NCBI GenBank assembly: GCA_016786525.1 | Contig: JAEUVW010000326.1 | Span: forward strand, 1 to 21,979 | DNA length: 21,979 nt | Reading direction: 5' to 3' | Origin: Chitinophagaceae bacterium | GTDB lineage: Bacteria > Bacteroidota > Bacteroidia > Chitinophagales > Chitinophagaceae | Shown: one piece after another, positions 14,693 through 21,979 of the stretch | Position numbering within the stretch: position 1 is the stretch's first letter | Layout of the letters: each line of letters begins with the position of its first letter | Position numbers and translations under genes: made by a program | The notes under the pieces: model-generated | The model's input: the letters and a program-made list of their open reading frames with translations, nothing else | The model's database searches: none | Told to the model about the DNA's origin: nothing

Positions 14693-15160
14693 TTAAAGGG
14701 TGTTCAACACATTTTGTATCGCATCAAAGTCCGGGATTTTACCGGCGTCTTCCAGTACTTCGGCATAACGCACAATGCCTTCTTTGTCAATGACAAAGGC
14801 AGAGCGCTTGGAAACGCCTTTCATACCAAAGGCAAAATTTTCATACAATGAGCCGTAGGCCGAAGAAACTTCTTTATTGAAGTCGCTGAGCAGGGGGAAA
14901 TTAATACTTTGTTCTTCCCTGAACTTCTGAAGGCTGAACAGGGAGTCTACAGAAATGCCCAGTACATCTGCATTCAGGGCTACGTAACTGCTGATGTTGT
15001 CGCGCAGGGAGCACAGTTCGGTCGTGCAGACACCGGTAAAAGCCAGGGGAAAAAAGACCAGTACTACATTGCGGTTGCGCAGGGTGCTCAGGGTCACTTC
15101 TTTTTTATCCGTATCAAAAAGGGTGAAATCGGGGGCGTGTTGGCCAACTTGTATCGACAT
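14693..15160 (-). CDS. Peroxiredoxin, PrxQ/AhpE-like
   Basis: 155 residues from the ATG at 15160, which gives the family N-terminus MSIQVGQHAPDFTL; an extension 14 codons upstream is unlikely and overlaps the candidate promoter. The thioredoxin fold carries the peroxidatic motif FFPLAFTGVCTTELC with CP at Cys45 and a second Cys at 50, the five-residue spacing used by PrxQ/BCP for an intramolecular disulfide. It should reduce H2O2 and organic peroxides in the cytoplasm. Divergent from groESL, downstream of nothing on its own strand. Confidence 0.88.
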   Translation of the reverse strand: MSIQVGQHAPDFTLFDTDKKEVTLSTLRNRNVVLVFFPLAFTGVCTTELCSLRDNISSYVALNADVLGISVDSLFSLQKFREEQSINFPLLSDFNKEVSSAYGSLYENFAFGMKGVSKRSAFVIDKEGIVRYAEVLEDAGKIPDFDAIQNVLNTL

Positions 15161-15180
15161 AATTATTTCAGGTTTGGAAA

Positions 15181-15188
15181 CAAATGTA
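15181..15188 (-). promoter_or_regulatory. -7 box TACATTTG for the peroxiredoxin gene
   Basis: Exact TAnnTTTG on the minus strand, 20 nt before the ATG at 15160; TTTTTGG lies upstream but at a short spacing. Confidence 0.5.
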
Positions 15189-15231
15189 GGTATTGCTGCC
15201 AAAAATGCCTTGTTAGGAAATTGTGTATGTA

Positions 15232-15291
15232 AAAATGTCGCTGCCTATAAGCAAACAGGGTGCCGGGAAGATTTTCCTGCTAAAATGTCGC
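15232..15291 (+). repeat. 10-bp direct repeat AAAATGTCGC upstream of groES
   Basis: Copies at 15232-15241 and 15282-15291, start to start 50 bp, each preceded by TA(A). Located 75-135 nt before the groES start. No CIRCE (TTAGCACTC-N9-GAGTGCTAA) is present here, so this is a candidate heat-shock control site by position only. Confidence 0.45.
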
Positions 15292-15364
15292 ACACAGGCT
15301 ATTTGGCATAAAATATGCTGTAACATGGGAAACTCCTCAAACATCTTATATTAAATTATAGATT

Positions 15365-15661
15365 ATGGCAAAAAAAGCAAGTACTCCTTCCGTTAGCATT
15401 ACCCCCTTGCATGACAGGGTAATCGTAAAAGCAGATGCGGCAGAGCAAAAGACCGCAGGCGGTATCATCATTCCCGATACTGCGAAAGAAAAACCCCAGC
15501 GCGGCAGTGTGATTGCTGTTGGTTCGGGCAAAAAAGACGAGCCGATGACTGTAGCTGTAGGTGACACCGTACTGTATGGCAAATATGCCGGTACAGAGAT
15601 CTCCCTGGACGGTGTGGACTACCTGATCATGCGCGAAAGCGATATCCTGGCTATTATCTAG
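15365..15661 (+). CDS. groES: Co-chaperonin GroES
   Basis: 98 residues, normal length. Contains the family pattern LHDRVIVKADAAEQKTAGGIIIPDTAKEKPQRG (mobile loop at about 27-40, TAGGIIIPDTA) and VLYGKYAGTEI...YLIMRESDILAII at the end. Forms the heptameric lid on GroEL in the cytoplasm. groEL follows after 107 nt on the same strand with no terminator between, so they are co-transcribed. Confidence 0.98.
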   Translation: MAKKASTPSVSITPLHDRVIVKADAAEQKTAGGIIIPDTAKEKPQRGSVIAVGSGKKDEPMTVAVGDTVLYGKYAGTEISLDGVDYLIMRESDILAII

Positions 15662-15768
15662 GGAATAAGACATTTGCCGCTGAAATCATCCGGCAATAGT
15701 TTCTATCCATCATTATTCTTAAAATATTGGCGCATTGCCAAATTCATTAATCTCAAACTTTAAAAAAA

Positions 15769-17406
<1,638 letters not shown>

Positions 17407-17433
17407 TCGTTTTCATCGTTCGATTAAAATAGG

Positions 17434-17467
17434 AAACCGCTGCAGGCCAATGCCTGCGGCGGTTTTT
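17434..17467 (+). terminator. Rho-independent terminator of groESL
   Basis: 14-bp stem (17434-17447 with 17452-17465) with one G-U pair, loop CAAT, T run after it. It lies 27 nt after the groEL stop. Confidence 0.9.
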
Positions 17468-17591
17468 CTTTTGGGAAAACCTGTTCATTGTACCATACCA
17501 GGCAAAGGATACTCACGTTCTTTCTACCGGATACCTCATATATCCTCAAAGCAATTCCCCGGTCGTTCATCGTTTAGCTTTAGGATCGGGT

Positions 17592-17621
17592 ACAGGCCCT
17601 CAGCAACTGTTGAGGGCCTGT
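17592..17621. terminator. Hairpin at the end of the LTA-synthase-like gene
   Basis: 11-bp stem ACAGGCCCTCA / TGAGGGCCTGT with an 8-nt loop, 13 nt past the minus-strand stop. It lacks a good T tract on the minus strand, so it may be a weak terminator or a processing hairpin. The rest of 17468-17591 shows nothing I recognise. Confidence 0.5.
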
Positions 17622-17634
17622 TGCTGTATCGGGC

Positions 17635-19512
17635 TCAGGGTATCCACATCCTGTTGCGGATCAGTGCTCCGGTGTAGGCCTGGCGGAAGGCCTTCAGGTA
17701 ATTGTAGGAATCTGCTGCGCGGGCATCGCCGTATTGCAGCAAGTCGTTCGCGCTCAGGCTGTCGGTACGGGTGTCGTAAAAGCCGTGGGCTTTGCCGTTG
17801 ATGACTTTGAGCAGGTAATTGTCCTTTGTCCATAAGATCTCGCTGCCCCAGTGCTGGATGGTATATCTGTATGGGGCAGGAGAAAAGATACTGTTGCCGA
17901 ATGCAAAAAAAGCATCGGGGTAGCCTAGATAATCCAGTACCGAAGGCAGGATGTCGATCTGCTGCGTCAGTGTATCTGTTTGTCCCCGCAGCGTGGTATC
18001 TCCCGGGGCAAAGTAGACCAGGGGTATCGCAAAGCGGCCCTGGTGGTAATGGTAATAATCGTCTTCCGCCAGGGCGAAACAATGATCGGCCACCAGCACA
18101 AAAAGCGTGCGGGTATACCAGGGCTGTTTTTGTGCGGTTTCAAAAAACAGGCGCAGGGCATGATCGGTGTAGCCTATCGTCTCCTGTATCGGCAAATTGC
18201 CTTTGGGAAAACGTCCTTTATACTGTTCGGGCACGGTAAAGGGCTGGTGCGAACTGAGGGTAAATACTGAAGCGCAGAAAGGTTCTTTCATCGTGCCCAT
18301 ATCCTTTGCTGTGAATTGCAGGAAGGGCTCGTCCCATATACCCCAGTTGCCGTCATAGTCTTTAGGGTCCGGGTATTCCTTCCTGCCCACATAGCGCCGG
18401 AACCCGGCGGTAGCCGCAAAGTTGTCGAAGCTCATGGTGCCATTGGTGCCGCCGTGGTAAAAGGCGCTGCTGTAGCCTTTCCGGCCCAGCAGGTTGGCGA
18501 GGGAGGAAATTTTATTGGCGCCGTACGGAGAGCTGGCAAAGGGTTCTTCCTGCAGGCTGGGGATACCGGCCAGTATCGCAGGGATGCCGTCTGCAGAGCG
18601 GTTGGCATTGGCAAAAGCATGGGTACAGGTCAGGGACTGCTGCATCAGGCCGTCCAGGAAAGGGGTATAGCTTTTCCGGTGGCCGATACCGGTAAATTCT
18701 TTTGAAAAACTCTCCAGGATCAGGATCACGACATTTTTATTCCTGAACGGCTTTCCGGTGTACTGCCTGGTGGTGCTGATGTACTGCTGCAGGACCGCAT
18801 CCCCGTAATAGCGCTCTTCGCTAAGCTCATTTTGGATGCTGAACAGGATGCTGAAGGGTGTGTTGAGTACAATCGGTGTATAGCGGCTTTCGGTAGCCTT
18901 TGCCGCATCGCGCAGGCCTATGGGAACCAGTTGCAGGCCGCCGCGTATACCCGTAATACAGACTACCGCGGCAACAATCAGCCGCAGCAGCTGTGCCGGC
19001 AGACCGGGCTGCCCGCTTAAGGGTGTGCGTTTACAGATCGCCCCGTTCAGCCGGATCAACAAAAAGATCAGTGCTATTGCCGCCAGGGGTATATACCAGT
19101 AGGCCAGCAGGAAGCCGGGAAGCAGGTTCAGGAAGTCGCCTTTGCGGGTAATCAGGGAAAGCACATCGGCTGTTGCCCTCTTGTGGTTGTAAGGGAAATA
19201 AGCCCAGTCGCTGAGCTCAAACAATAAGGCGATACTGTTGACGGCAACGAACAGGGTGTTCAGCAAGCCTTGCCATCGTGTATTGCGCCCGGGGAGCAAC
19301 AGCAGCAGGATGTACAGGCTGTTGAGCAGCAGCAGTGCTGACAGGTCAAAGCGAACCGCAACAAGACTTATGCGCAGATAAGCGGCCAGGGAAAGGCCTG
19401 CAAACTGGTCGAGGTTGAGGAGCGTCAATACAGCACGGCTGCACTGGTACAGCAGCAATAACAACAGCAGCTGGTACAGCAGCCGCTTCAGTGGTGGTAA
19501 GAAAGAATGCAT
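17635..19512 (-). CDS. LTA synthase family sulfatase/phosphoethanolamine-type transferase
   Basis: About 625 residues from the ATG at 19512 (a TTG at 19521 is less likely). Five N-terminal membrane spans (within 10-35, 45-75, 85-108, 130-155, 175-195) are followed by an extracytoplasmic alkaline-phosphatase-fold domain. By comparison with LtaS, Glu267 (LESFSKEF), the nucleophile Ser306 (ANRSADGIPAIL), His422 (SSHQPF) and Asp476-His477 (VADHCF) would bind metal and substrate. The nucleophile is Ser where Gram-positive LtaS has Thr. The reaction is transfer of a phospho-headgroup from a lipid to a glycan or lipid, or hydrolysis; a Gram-negative cell makes no true LTA. It starts 11 nt after a nucleotidyltransferase gene, so the two are probably one operon for surface glycan modification. 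Confidence 0.85.
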   Translation of the reverse strand: MHSFLPPLKRLLYQLLLLLLLYQCSRAVLTLLNLDQFAGLSLAAYLRISLVAVRFDLSALLLLNSLYILLLLLPGRNTRWQGLLNTLFVAVNSIALLFELSDWAYFPYNHKRATADVLSLITRKGDFLNLLPGFLLAYWYIPLAAIALIFLLIRLNGAICKRTPLSGQPGLPAQLLRLIVAAVVCITGIRGGLQLVPIGLRDAAKATESRYTPIVLNTPFSILFSIQNELSEERYYGDAVLQQYISTTRQYTGKPFRNKNVVILILESFSKEFTGIGHRKSYTPFLDGLMQQSLTCTHAFANANRSADGIPAILAGIPSLQEEPFASSPYGANKISSLANLLGRKGYSSAFYHGGTNGTMSFDNFAATAGFRRYVGRKEYPDPKDYDGNWGIWDEPFLQFTAKDMGTMKEPFCASVFTLSSHQPFTVPEQYKGRFPKGNLPIQETIGYTDHALRLFFETAQKQPWYTRTLFVLVADHCFALAEDDYYHYHQGRFAIPLVYFAPGDTTLRGQTDTLTQQIDILPSVLDYLGYPDAFFAFGNSIFSPAPYRYTIQHWGSEILWTKDNYLLKVINGKAHGFYDTRTDSLSANDLLQYGDARAADSYNYLKAFRQAYTGALIRNRMWIP

Positions 19513-19523
19513 CGCGGACAATC

Positions 19524-20513
19524 TTAGCGCAGATCGATCTCTGTATTGTCCCCGATATTCAGGCTCTGGCTGCTGCCCCGTACATAAGCATCGCTGCCGA
19601 TAATGGAGCCATGCAGCAATACGTCTTCGAGCTCTGCATAGGAGCCGATGATGGAGTTTTTAATAATGGAAAACTCGATCTTGGTTTCTTCACCGATGGT
19701 CACATTAGGGCCGATGATGGAGTTTTTGATCACGCAGCCTTTGGCAATGCTGACGGGATGGATGATCACGGTGTCGGTCTGGGCTTCTGCGCTCCTGTTG
19801 TCTGTATTCTTCAGCAGGGTGGCGTTGGTGCTGAGCAGGGTTTCTTTTTTACCGCAGTCAAACCAGGTATTCACCTTGAAGGCGTCGAAGCGCACGTTGC
19901 GCCCGGTAATGATCTGTTCTATCGCATTGGTCAGCGGGTATTCACCGGCAGGCAGGGCTCCGTTCGCAAAGACACTGTTCAGGGCTTCAAACAGGATGCT
20001 GGTCTCTTTGATGAAATAGATACCGACCATCGCCATGTTCGATTTGGGGATCAGGGGTTTCTCTACCACATGCAGCACCTTGTTGTTTTCTCCCAGCTCG
20101 GCGACGCCGAAGTGCCTGGGGTCGTCTACTTTTTGTACGCCGATCAGCGAAACCGGGCTGCTGAGCACACGCTGCAGGTCGTAATCGCAGATGGTATCGC
20201 CCAGTACCACGATGATCTCTTCATCACCGATCTTGTCGCGGGTGAGCCAGATGGCGTGGCCGGTGCCTTTACGGTCGTTCTGGCTGACAAAGGAGCATTT
20301 CAGCCCGGGGTAGTGATGCCCCACATAGTCCTGAATCTTTTCGCCCAGGTAGCCGATCACGAAGACGAATTCCTGTACGCCCGCTTCCAGGAGCTGGTCT
20401 ACGATCACGCTGAGGATCGTCTTGCCGGCTATCGGAATCAGGGCTTTGGGTTGCGTGTAGGTCAGGGGGCGCAGCTTGGTACCGGCGCCGGCTACGGGGA
20501 TGATGGCTTTCAC
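19524..20513 (-). CDS. Sugar-phosphate nucleotidyltransferase (RmlA/GMP type) with left-handed beta-helix
   Basis: 329 residues. The Rossmann-like nucleotidyltransferase core (1-235) has the NTP loop AGAGTKLRPLTYTQPKALIP, where the family usual GTR is GTK, the LGDTICDYDL metal-binding Asp, VVEKP and WFDCGKK. Residues 240-325 carry hexapeptide repeats (IIHPVSIAKGCVIKNSIIGPNVTIG, IIGSYAELEDVLLHGSIIG), a left-handed beta-helix used for oligomerisation or acyl-transfer-like modules. It should make an NDP-sugar from a sugar-1-phosphate; the sugar and nucleotide cannot be told from sequence. It is upstream of and probably co-transcribed with the LTA-synthase-like gene. Confidence 0.87.
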   Translation of the reverse strand: MKAIIPVAGAGTKLRPLTYTQPKALIPIAGKTILSVIVDQLLEAGVQEFVFVIGYLGEKIQDYVGHHYPGLKCSFVSQNDRKGTGHAIWLTRDKIGDEEIIVVLGDTICDYDLQRVLSSPVSLIGVQKVDDPRHFGVAELGENNKVLHVVEKPLIPKSNMAMVGIYFIKETSILFEALNSVFANGALPAGEYPLTNAIEQIITGRNVRFDAFKVNTWFDCGKKETLLSTNATLLKNTDNRSAEAQTDTVIIHPVSIAKGCVIKNSIIGPNVTIGEETKIEFSIIKNSIIGSYAELEDVLLHGSIIGSDAYVRGSSQSLNIGDNTEIDLR

Positions 20514-20567
20514 TTTTCAGAATTTGCTTTGGTGAGAAAAAGGACATAAACTCAAAAAGGGCAACGA

Positions 20568-20592
20568 CAGCAAATGTAAGTACTATTTGCTG
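20568..20592. promoter_or_regulatory. -7 box TACATTTG inside an inverted repeat, NTase upstream
   Basis: On the minus strand TACATTTG (20578-20571) is an exact TAnnTTTG box, 58 nt before the NTase ATG. It lies within an inverted repeat with 8-nt arms CAGCAAAT (20568-20575) and ATTTGCTG (20585-20592), 9 nt apart. A regulator bound here would overlap the promoter; inference only. Confidence 0.4.
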
Positions 20593-20612
20593 CTTTCGTG
20601 AGCGGAAACAAA

Positions 20613-20639
20613 AAGGCCTGGTATTGATTACCAGGCCCT
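20613..20639 (-). terminator. Terminator of the PUR/DUF3276 gene
   Basis: Minus strand AAGGGCCTGGTA-ATCAA-TACCAGGCCTTTTTG, a GC stem of about 9-11 bp with a T run, 25 nt past the stop. Confidence 0.85.
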
Positions 20640-20663
20640 TCAGTATATTGTATCAGATCTGCA

Positions 20664-21098
20664 TTAGATTTTCCAGGCGTCCACATCGCTGCCGGTCTCT
20701 TCAGCGGGTGCTGCCGCTACGGCAATCGTTTCAGTGGGTTCGCTGATGGCGCCGACCACCTCTGTTTTAGGAGCCTGGTCATAGTCCTGTTCTTCGCTGT
20801 TGTTGAAAGCGTCGAAGTCGAAATCCGGCATCAACTCGGTTTTTACGTAGTTGACGGTTTCTACCAGGGCTTCTGCAAATTTGTTGAAATCTTCTTTATA
20901 GATAAACATTTTGTGACGGTCATAACCATCGTCTTCAAAACGCTTTTTGCTTTCTGTGATCGTGATGAAATAATCGTTGCTGCGGGTAGCCTTTACATCA
21001 AAAAAGTAGGTTCTTCTTTTACCTGCTTTCACTCTTTTGCTGTAAATACTTTCATTGTTACGGTTGTTGTCGCCGTAGTTCTTGTTGTCGTACGCCAC
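20664..21098 (-). CDS. PUR family (DUF3276) nucleic-acid-binding protein
   Basis: 144 residues. The PUR repeat is residues 15-95: IYSKRVKAGKRRTYFFDVKATRSNDYFITITESKKRF (beta strands with basic and aromatic residues), then MFIYKEDFNKFAEALVETVNYV, the amphipathic helix. This matches the bacterial PUR-alpha-like proteins (BpuR of Borrelia). Residues 96-144 are an acidic, Ala-rich tail without structure signs. It should bind single-stranded nucleic acid and homodimerise; role in gene regulation is known for BpuR only. Start is GTG at 21098: no in-frame ATG occurs upstream before a stop, and the PUR core starts at residue 15. A near-consensus box AATATTTG lies at 21131-21138 (minus strand). Confidence 0.92.
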   Translation of the reverse strand: MAYDNKNYGDNNRNNESIYSKRVKAGKRRTYFFDVKATRSNDYFITITESKKRFEDDGYDRHKMFIYKEDFNKFAEALVETVNYVKTELMPDFDFDAFNNSEEQDYDQAPKTEVVGAISEPTETIAVAAAPAEETGSDVDAWKI

Positions 21099-21190
21099 TA
21101 TTCGTAGGTTTTAGTTGGAAGTTATATTCACAAATATTAGAAAAGCAGGGGAATTATCCAACTAAATTTTAACGTCCTTATTTTATTTTC

Positions 21191-21208
21191 AAAGAATTGC
21201 AATTCTTT
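21191..21208. repeat. Perfect 18-bp palindrome beside the tRNA-Phe promoter
   Basis: AAAGAATTGCAATTCTTT is its own reverse complement with no spacer. It directly precedes the -33 TTTG (21210-21213) of the tRNA promoter. No loop suggests protein binding rather than an RNA hairpin; function unknown. Confidence 0.5.
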
Positions 21209-21209
21209 T

Positions 21210-21239
21210 TTTGTTTTTTAGCAAAAGCGCCTATATTTG
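21210..21239 (+). promoter_or_regulatory. Consensus Bacteroidota promoter of tRNA-Phe
   Basis: -33 TTTG (21210-21213) and -7 TATATTTG (21232-21239), an exact TAnnTTTG, 18 nt apart. It ends 16 nt before the mature tRNA start. Best promoter in the window. Confidence 0.8.
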
Positions 21240-21255
21240 CAACCCGATTGAAATC

Positions 21256-21328
21256 GGTGCGATAGCTCAGTTGGTAGAGCAATGGACTGAAAATCCATGT
21301 GTCGGGGGTTCAAATCCCTCTCGCACCA
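21256..21328 (+). tRNA. tRNA-Phe (anticodon GAA)
   Basis: 73 nt cloverleaf: acceptor GGTGCGA/TCGCACC (21256-21262 with 21321-21327), D arm GCTC...GAGC, anticodon stem ATGGA/TCCAT with loop CTGAAAA and anticodon GAA at 21289-21291, T arm GGGGG-TTCAAAT-CCCTC, discriminator A at 21328. The 3' CCA is not encoded. Confidence 0.97.
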
Positions 21329-21339
21329 CACAGAAAGAC

Positions 21340-21374
21340 AACGGTTTGCAGCTAATTCCTGCAAACCGTTTTTG
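21340..21374 (+). terminator. Rho-independent terminator of tRNA-Phe
   Basis: 12-bp perfect stem AACGGTTTGCAG/CTGCAAACCGTT (21340-21351 with 21359-21370), loop of 7 nt, T run after it. Confidence 0.85.
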
Positions 21375-21379
21375 TTTTT

Positions 21380-21399
21380 GCTAAAACAGTGCTAAAACA
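21380..21399 (+). repeat. Short tandem repeat GCTAAAACA
   Basis: GCTAAAACA at 21380-21388 and again at 21391-21399, period 11 bp (one helical turn), just after the tRNA terminator. Possibly part of an integrase or excisionase binding site; no matching copy elsewhere in the window was noticed. Confidence 0.4.
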
Positions 21400-21435
21400 A
21401 ATTGATGTCATCCCCACTGTATAAATAACAGTCCG

Positions 21436-21443
21436 TATATTCG
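21436..21443 (+). promoter_or_regulatory. Candidate -7 box TATATTCG for the HTH gene
   Basis: TAnnTTCG variant, 18 nt before the ATG at 21462. A short inverted repeat ACTGT-N7-ACAGT (21416-21432) lies just upstream and could be an operator. No clear -33 element. Confidence 0.4.
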
Positions 21444-21461
21444 TTTCCTCAATACTTGCGA

Positions 21462-21734
21462 ATGGAAGTAATATGCCTAGAAGACAAGGCTTTCTATACT
21501 TTACTGGATAAAGTTGTTTCGCGCTTTACTGAACAGCAGGAGCGAAAACAAACCGATAAATGGGTTTCGGGCGAAGAAGCTATGAAGATGCTTCGCATTA
21601 CTGCTAAATCAACACTACAAAAGTTTCGCGATGAAGGCAAAATCCGGTTTTCCCAACCTGAAAAGAAAATCATCCTGTACGATACTGATTCAATTCACGA
21701 ATTCCTCAATAAAAACGCAAGAGAAACTTTTTAG
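21462..21734 (+). CDS. Excisionase-type helix-turn-helix DNA-binding protein
   Basis: 90 residues from the ATG at 21462 (a TTG at 21456 is also in frame). The N-terminal EVICLEDKAFYTLLDKVVSRF stretch is an amphipathic helix; a MerR-like HTH_17 domain at about 32-85 reads KWVSGEEAMKMLRITAKSTLQKFRDEGKIRF, then ILYDTDSIHEFLNKN. This layout is common in Bacteroidota integrative elements, where it may act as a recombination directionality factor or regulator. It lies just after tRNA-Phe, is more AT-rich than the rest of the window, and is coupled to the next ORF with a 2-nt gap. No integrase is visible within the window. Confidence 0.75.
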   Translation: MEVICLEDKAFYTLLDKVVSRFTEQQERKQTDKWVSGEEAMKMLRITAKSTLQKFRDEGKIRFSQPEKKIILYDTDSIHEFLNKNARETF

Positions 21735-21736
21735 CC

Positions 21737-21979
21737 ATGATAGATGAAGAATTACAAATCGACCCCGATTATCAAAAAGGTTTCAATAGTGGCTATATCG
21801 TTGCAAAAGAAGACCCAGCATTATTTGACCAGCTTGTGAAATCAAAAAATGAACATCACTCATTTTTTCAAGGAATGAAGGCAGGGGGCAAGGAATATAT
21901 CAAGGAAAAATTCAAGGACGAGCTGCAACGAGATAGGGAGCAACGAGATCGTATTAAAGGTAAAGAGCGCGAAAAAGAA
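21737..21979 (+). CDS. Hypothetical charged protein, 5' part only
   Basis: 81 residues to the window edge, still open. Starts 2 nt after the HTH stop, so translationally coupled. The N-terminal part has two similar units, DYQKGFNSGYIVAKEDP and HSFFQGMKAGGKEY (F-x-x-G-x-x-x-G pattern); the rest is a Lys/Arg/Glu-rich, coiled-coil-like stretch (EKFKDELQRDREQRD...KEREKE). No recognised family. Likely part of the same mobile or accessory element. Confidence 0.65.
   Translation, partial: MIDEELQIDPDYQKGFNSGYIVAKEDPALFDQLVKSKNEHHSFFQGMKAGGKEYIKEKFKDELQRDREQRDRIKGKEREKE

Noticed and set aside
15161..15364. CIRCE or HrcA operator before groESL
   Set aside because: No TTAGCACTC/GAGTGCTAA pair present; only the AAAATGTCGC direct repeat is seen.
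19491..20549. 352-residue plus-strand open frame opposite the nucleotidyltransferase
   Set aside because: Shadow of a gene with intact family motifs; composition is that of reverse-complemented codons.
21340..21430. A C-terminal integrase remnant read through the tRNA terminator and GCTAAAACA repeats (ends VFAKTVLKQIDV)
   Set aside because: Only about 20 residues in frame and overlaps a strong terminator stem; no integrase motif.

Overview
The window looks like a chromosomal segment from a member of the Bacteroidota, most likely near the Chitinophagaceae. The evidence is two secreted proteins with type IX secretion (T9SS) C-terminal sorting domains, a PUR/DUF3276 protein, weak Shine-Dalgarno sequences, and many copies of the Bacteroidota -7 promoter box TAnnTTTG. 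Most of it is ordinary, well-packed housekeeping and accessory DNA. I see no IS element, CRISPR array or rRNA. There is one tRNA gene.

Left part (1-3.9 kb, minus strand): a three-gene unit, read right to left, of a PaaG-like enoyl-CoA hydratase/isomerase, an ABC ATPase with an extra N-terminal region and a Gln in place of the H-loop His, and an eight-span membrane protein with a large extracytoplasmic loop. It ends at a strong, probably bidirectional terminator. Middle-left (3.9-9.1 kb, plus strand): a PA0069-type radical SAM protein; two tandem paralogous small secreted T9SS proteins with near-identical promoter boxes; a CstB-like persulfide dioxygenase-rhodanese; and a Cys-free ArsR-family regulator behind a palindrome-rich intergenic region.

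Centre (9.2-15.2 kb, minus strand): a stand-alone UvrD-like helicase fused to an Fe-S RecB-type nuclease; then a fasciclin-domain secreted protein, a RskA-like anti-sigma factor and a SigK-like ECF sigma factor, the same trio as mycobacterial SigK-RskA-MPT70/83; then a PrxQ/AhpE-like peroxiredoxin. Divergent from the peroxiredoxin is groES-groEL (15.4-17.4 kb, plus), with a 10-bp direct repeat upstream.

Right part (17.6-21.1 kb, minus strand): a sugar-nucleotide-type nucleotidyltransferase followed closely by an LTA-synthase-like membrane phosphotransferase/sulfatase (a likely surface-glycan or phospholipid-headgroup pair), and a PUR/DUF3276 nucleic-acid-binding protein. At 21256-21328 lies tRNA-Phe(GAA) on the plus strand. 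Directly after its terminator the sequence becomes visibly AT-richer and carries an excisionase-type HTH gene and the start of an unknown charged protein, which looks like the edge of an integrated element cut off by the window end.

The most interesting items are the SigK-RskA-fasciclin module with a candidate ECF promoter in front of the fasciclin gene, the possible tRNA-Phe island boundary, and the odd ABC/PaaG unit. None is clearly an unprecedented system from sequence alone.
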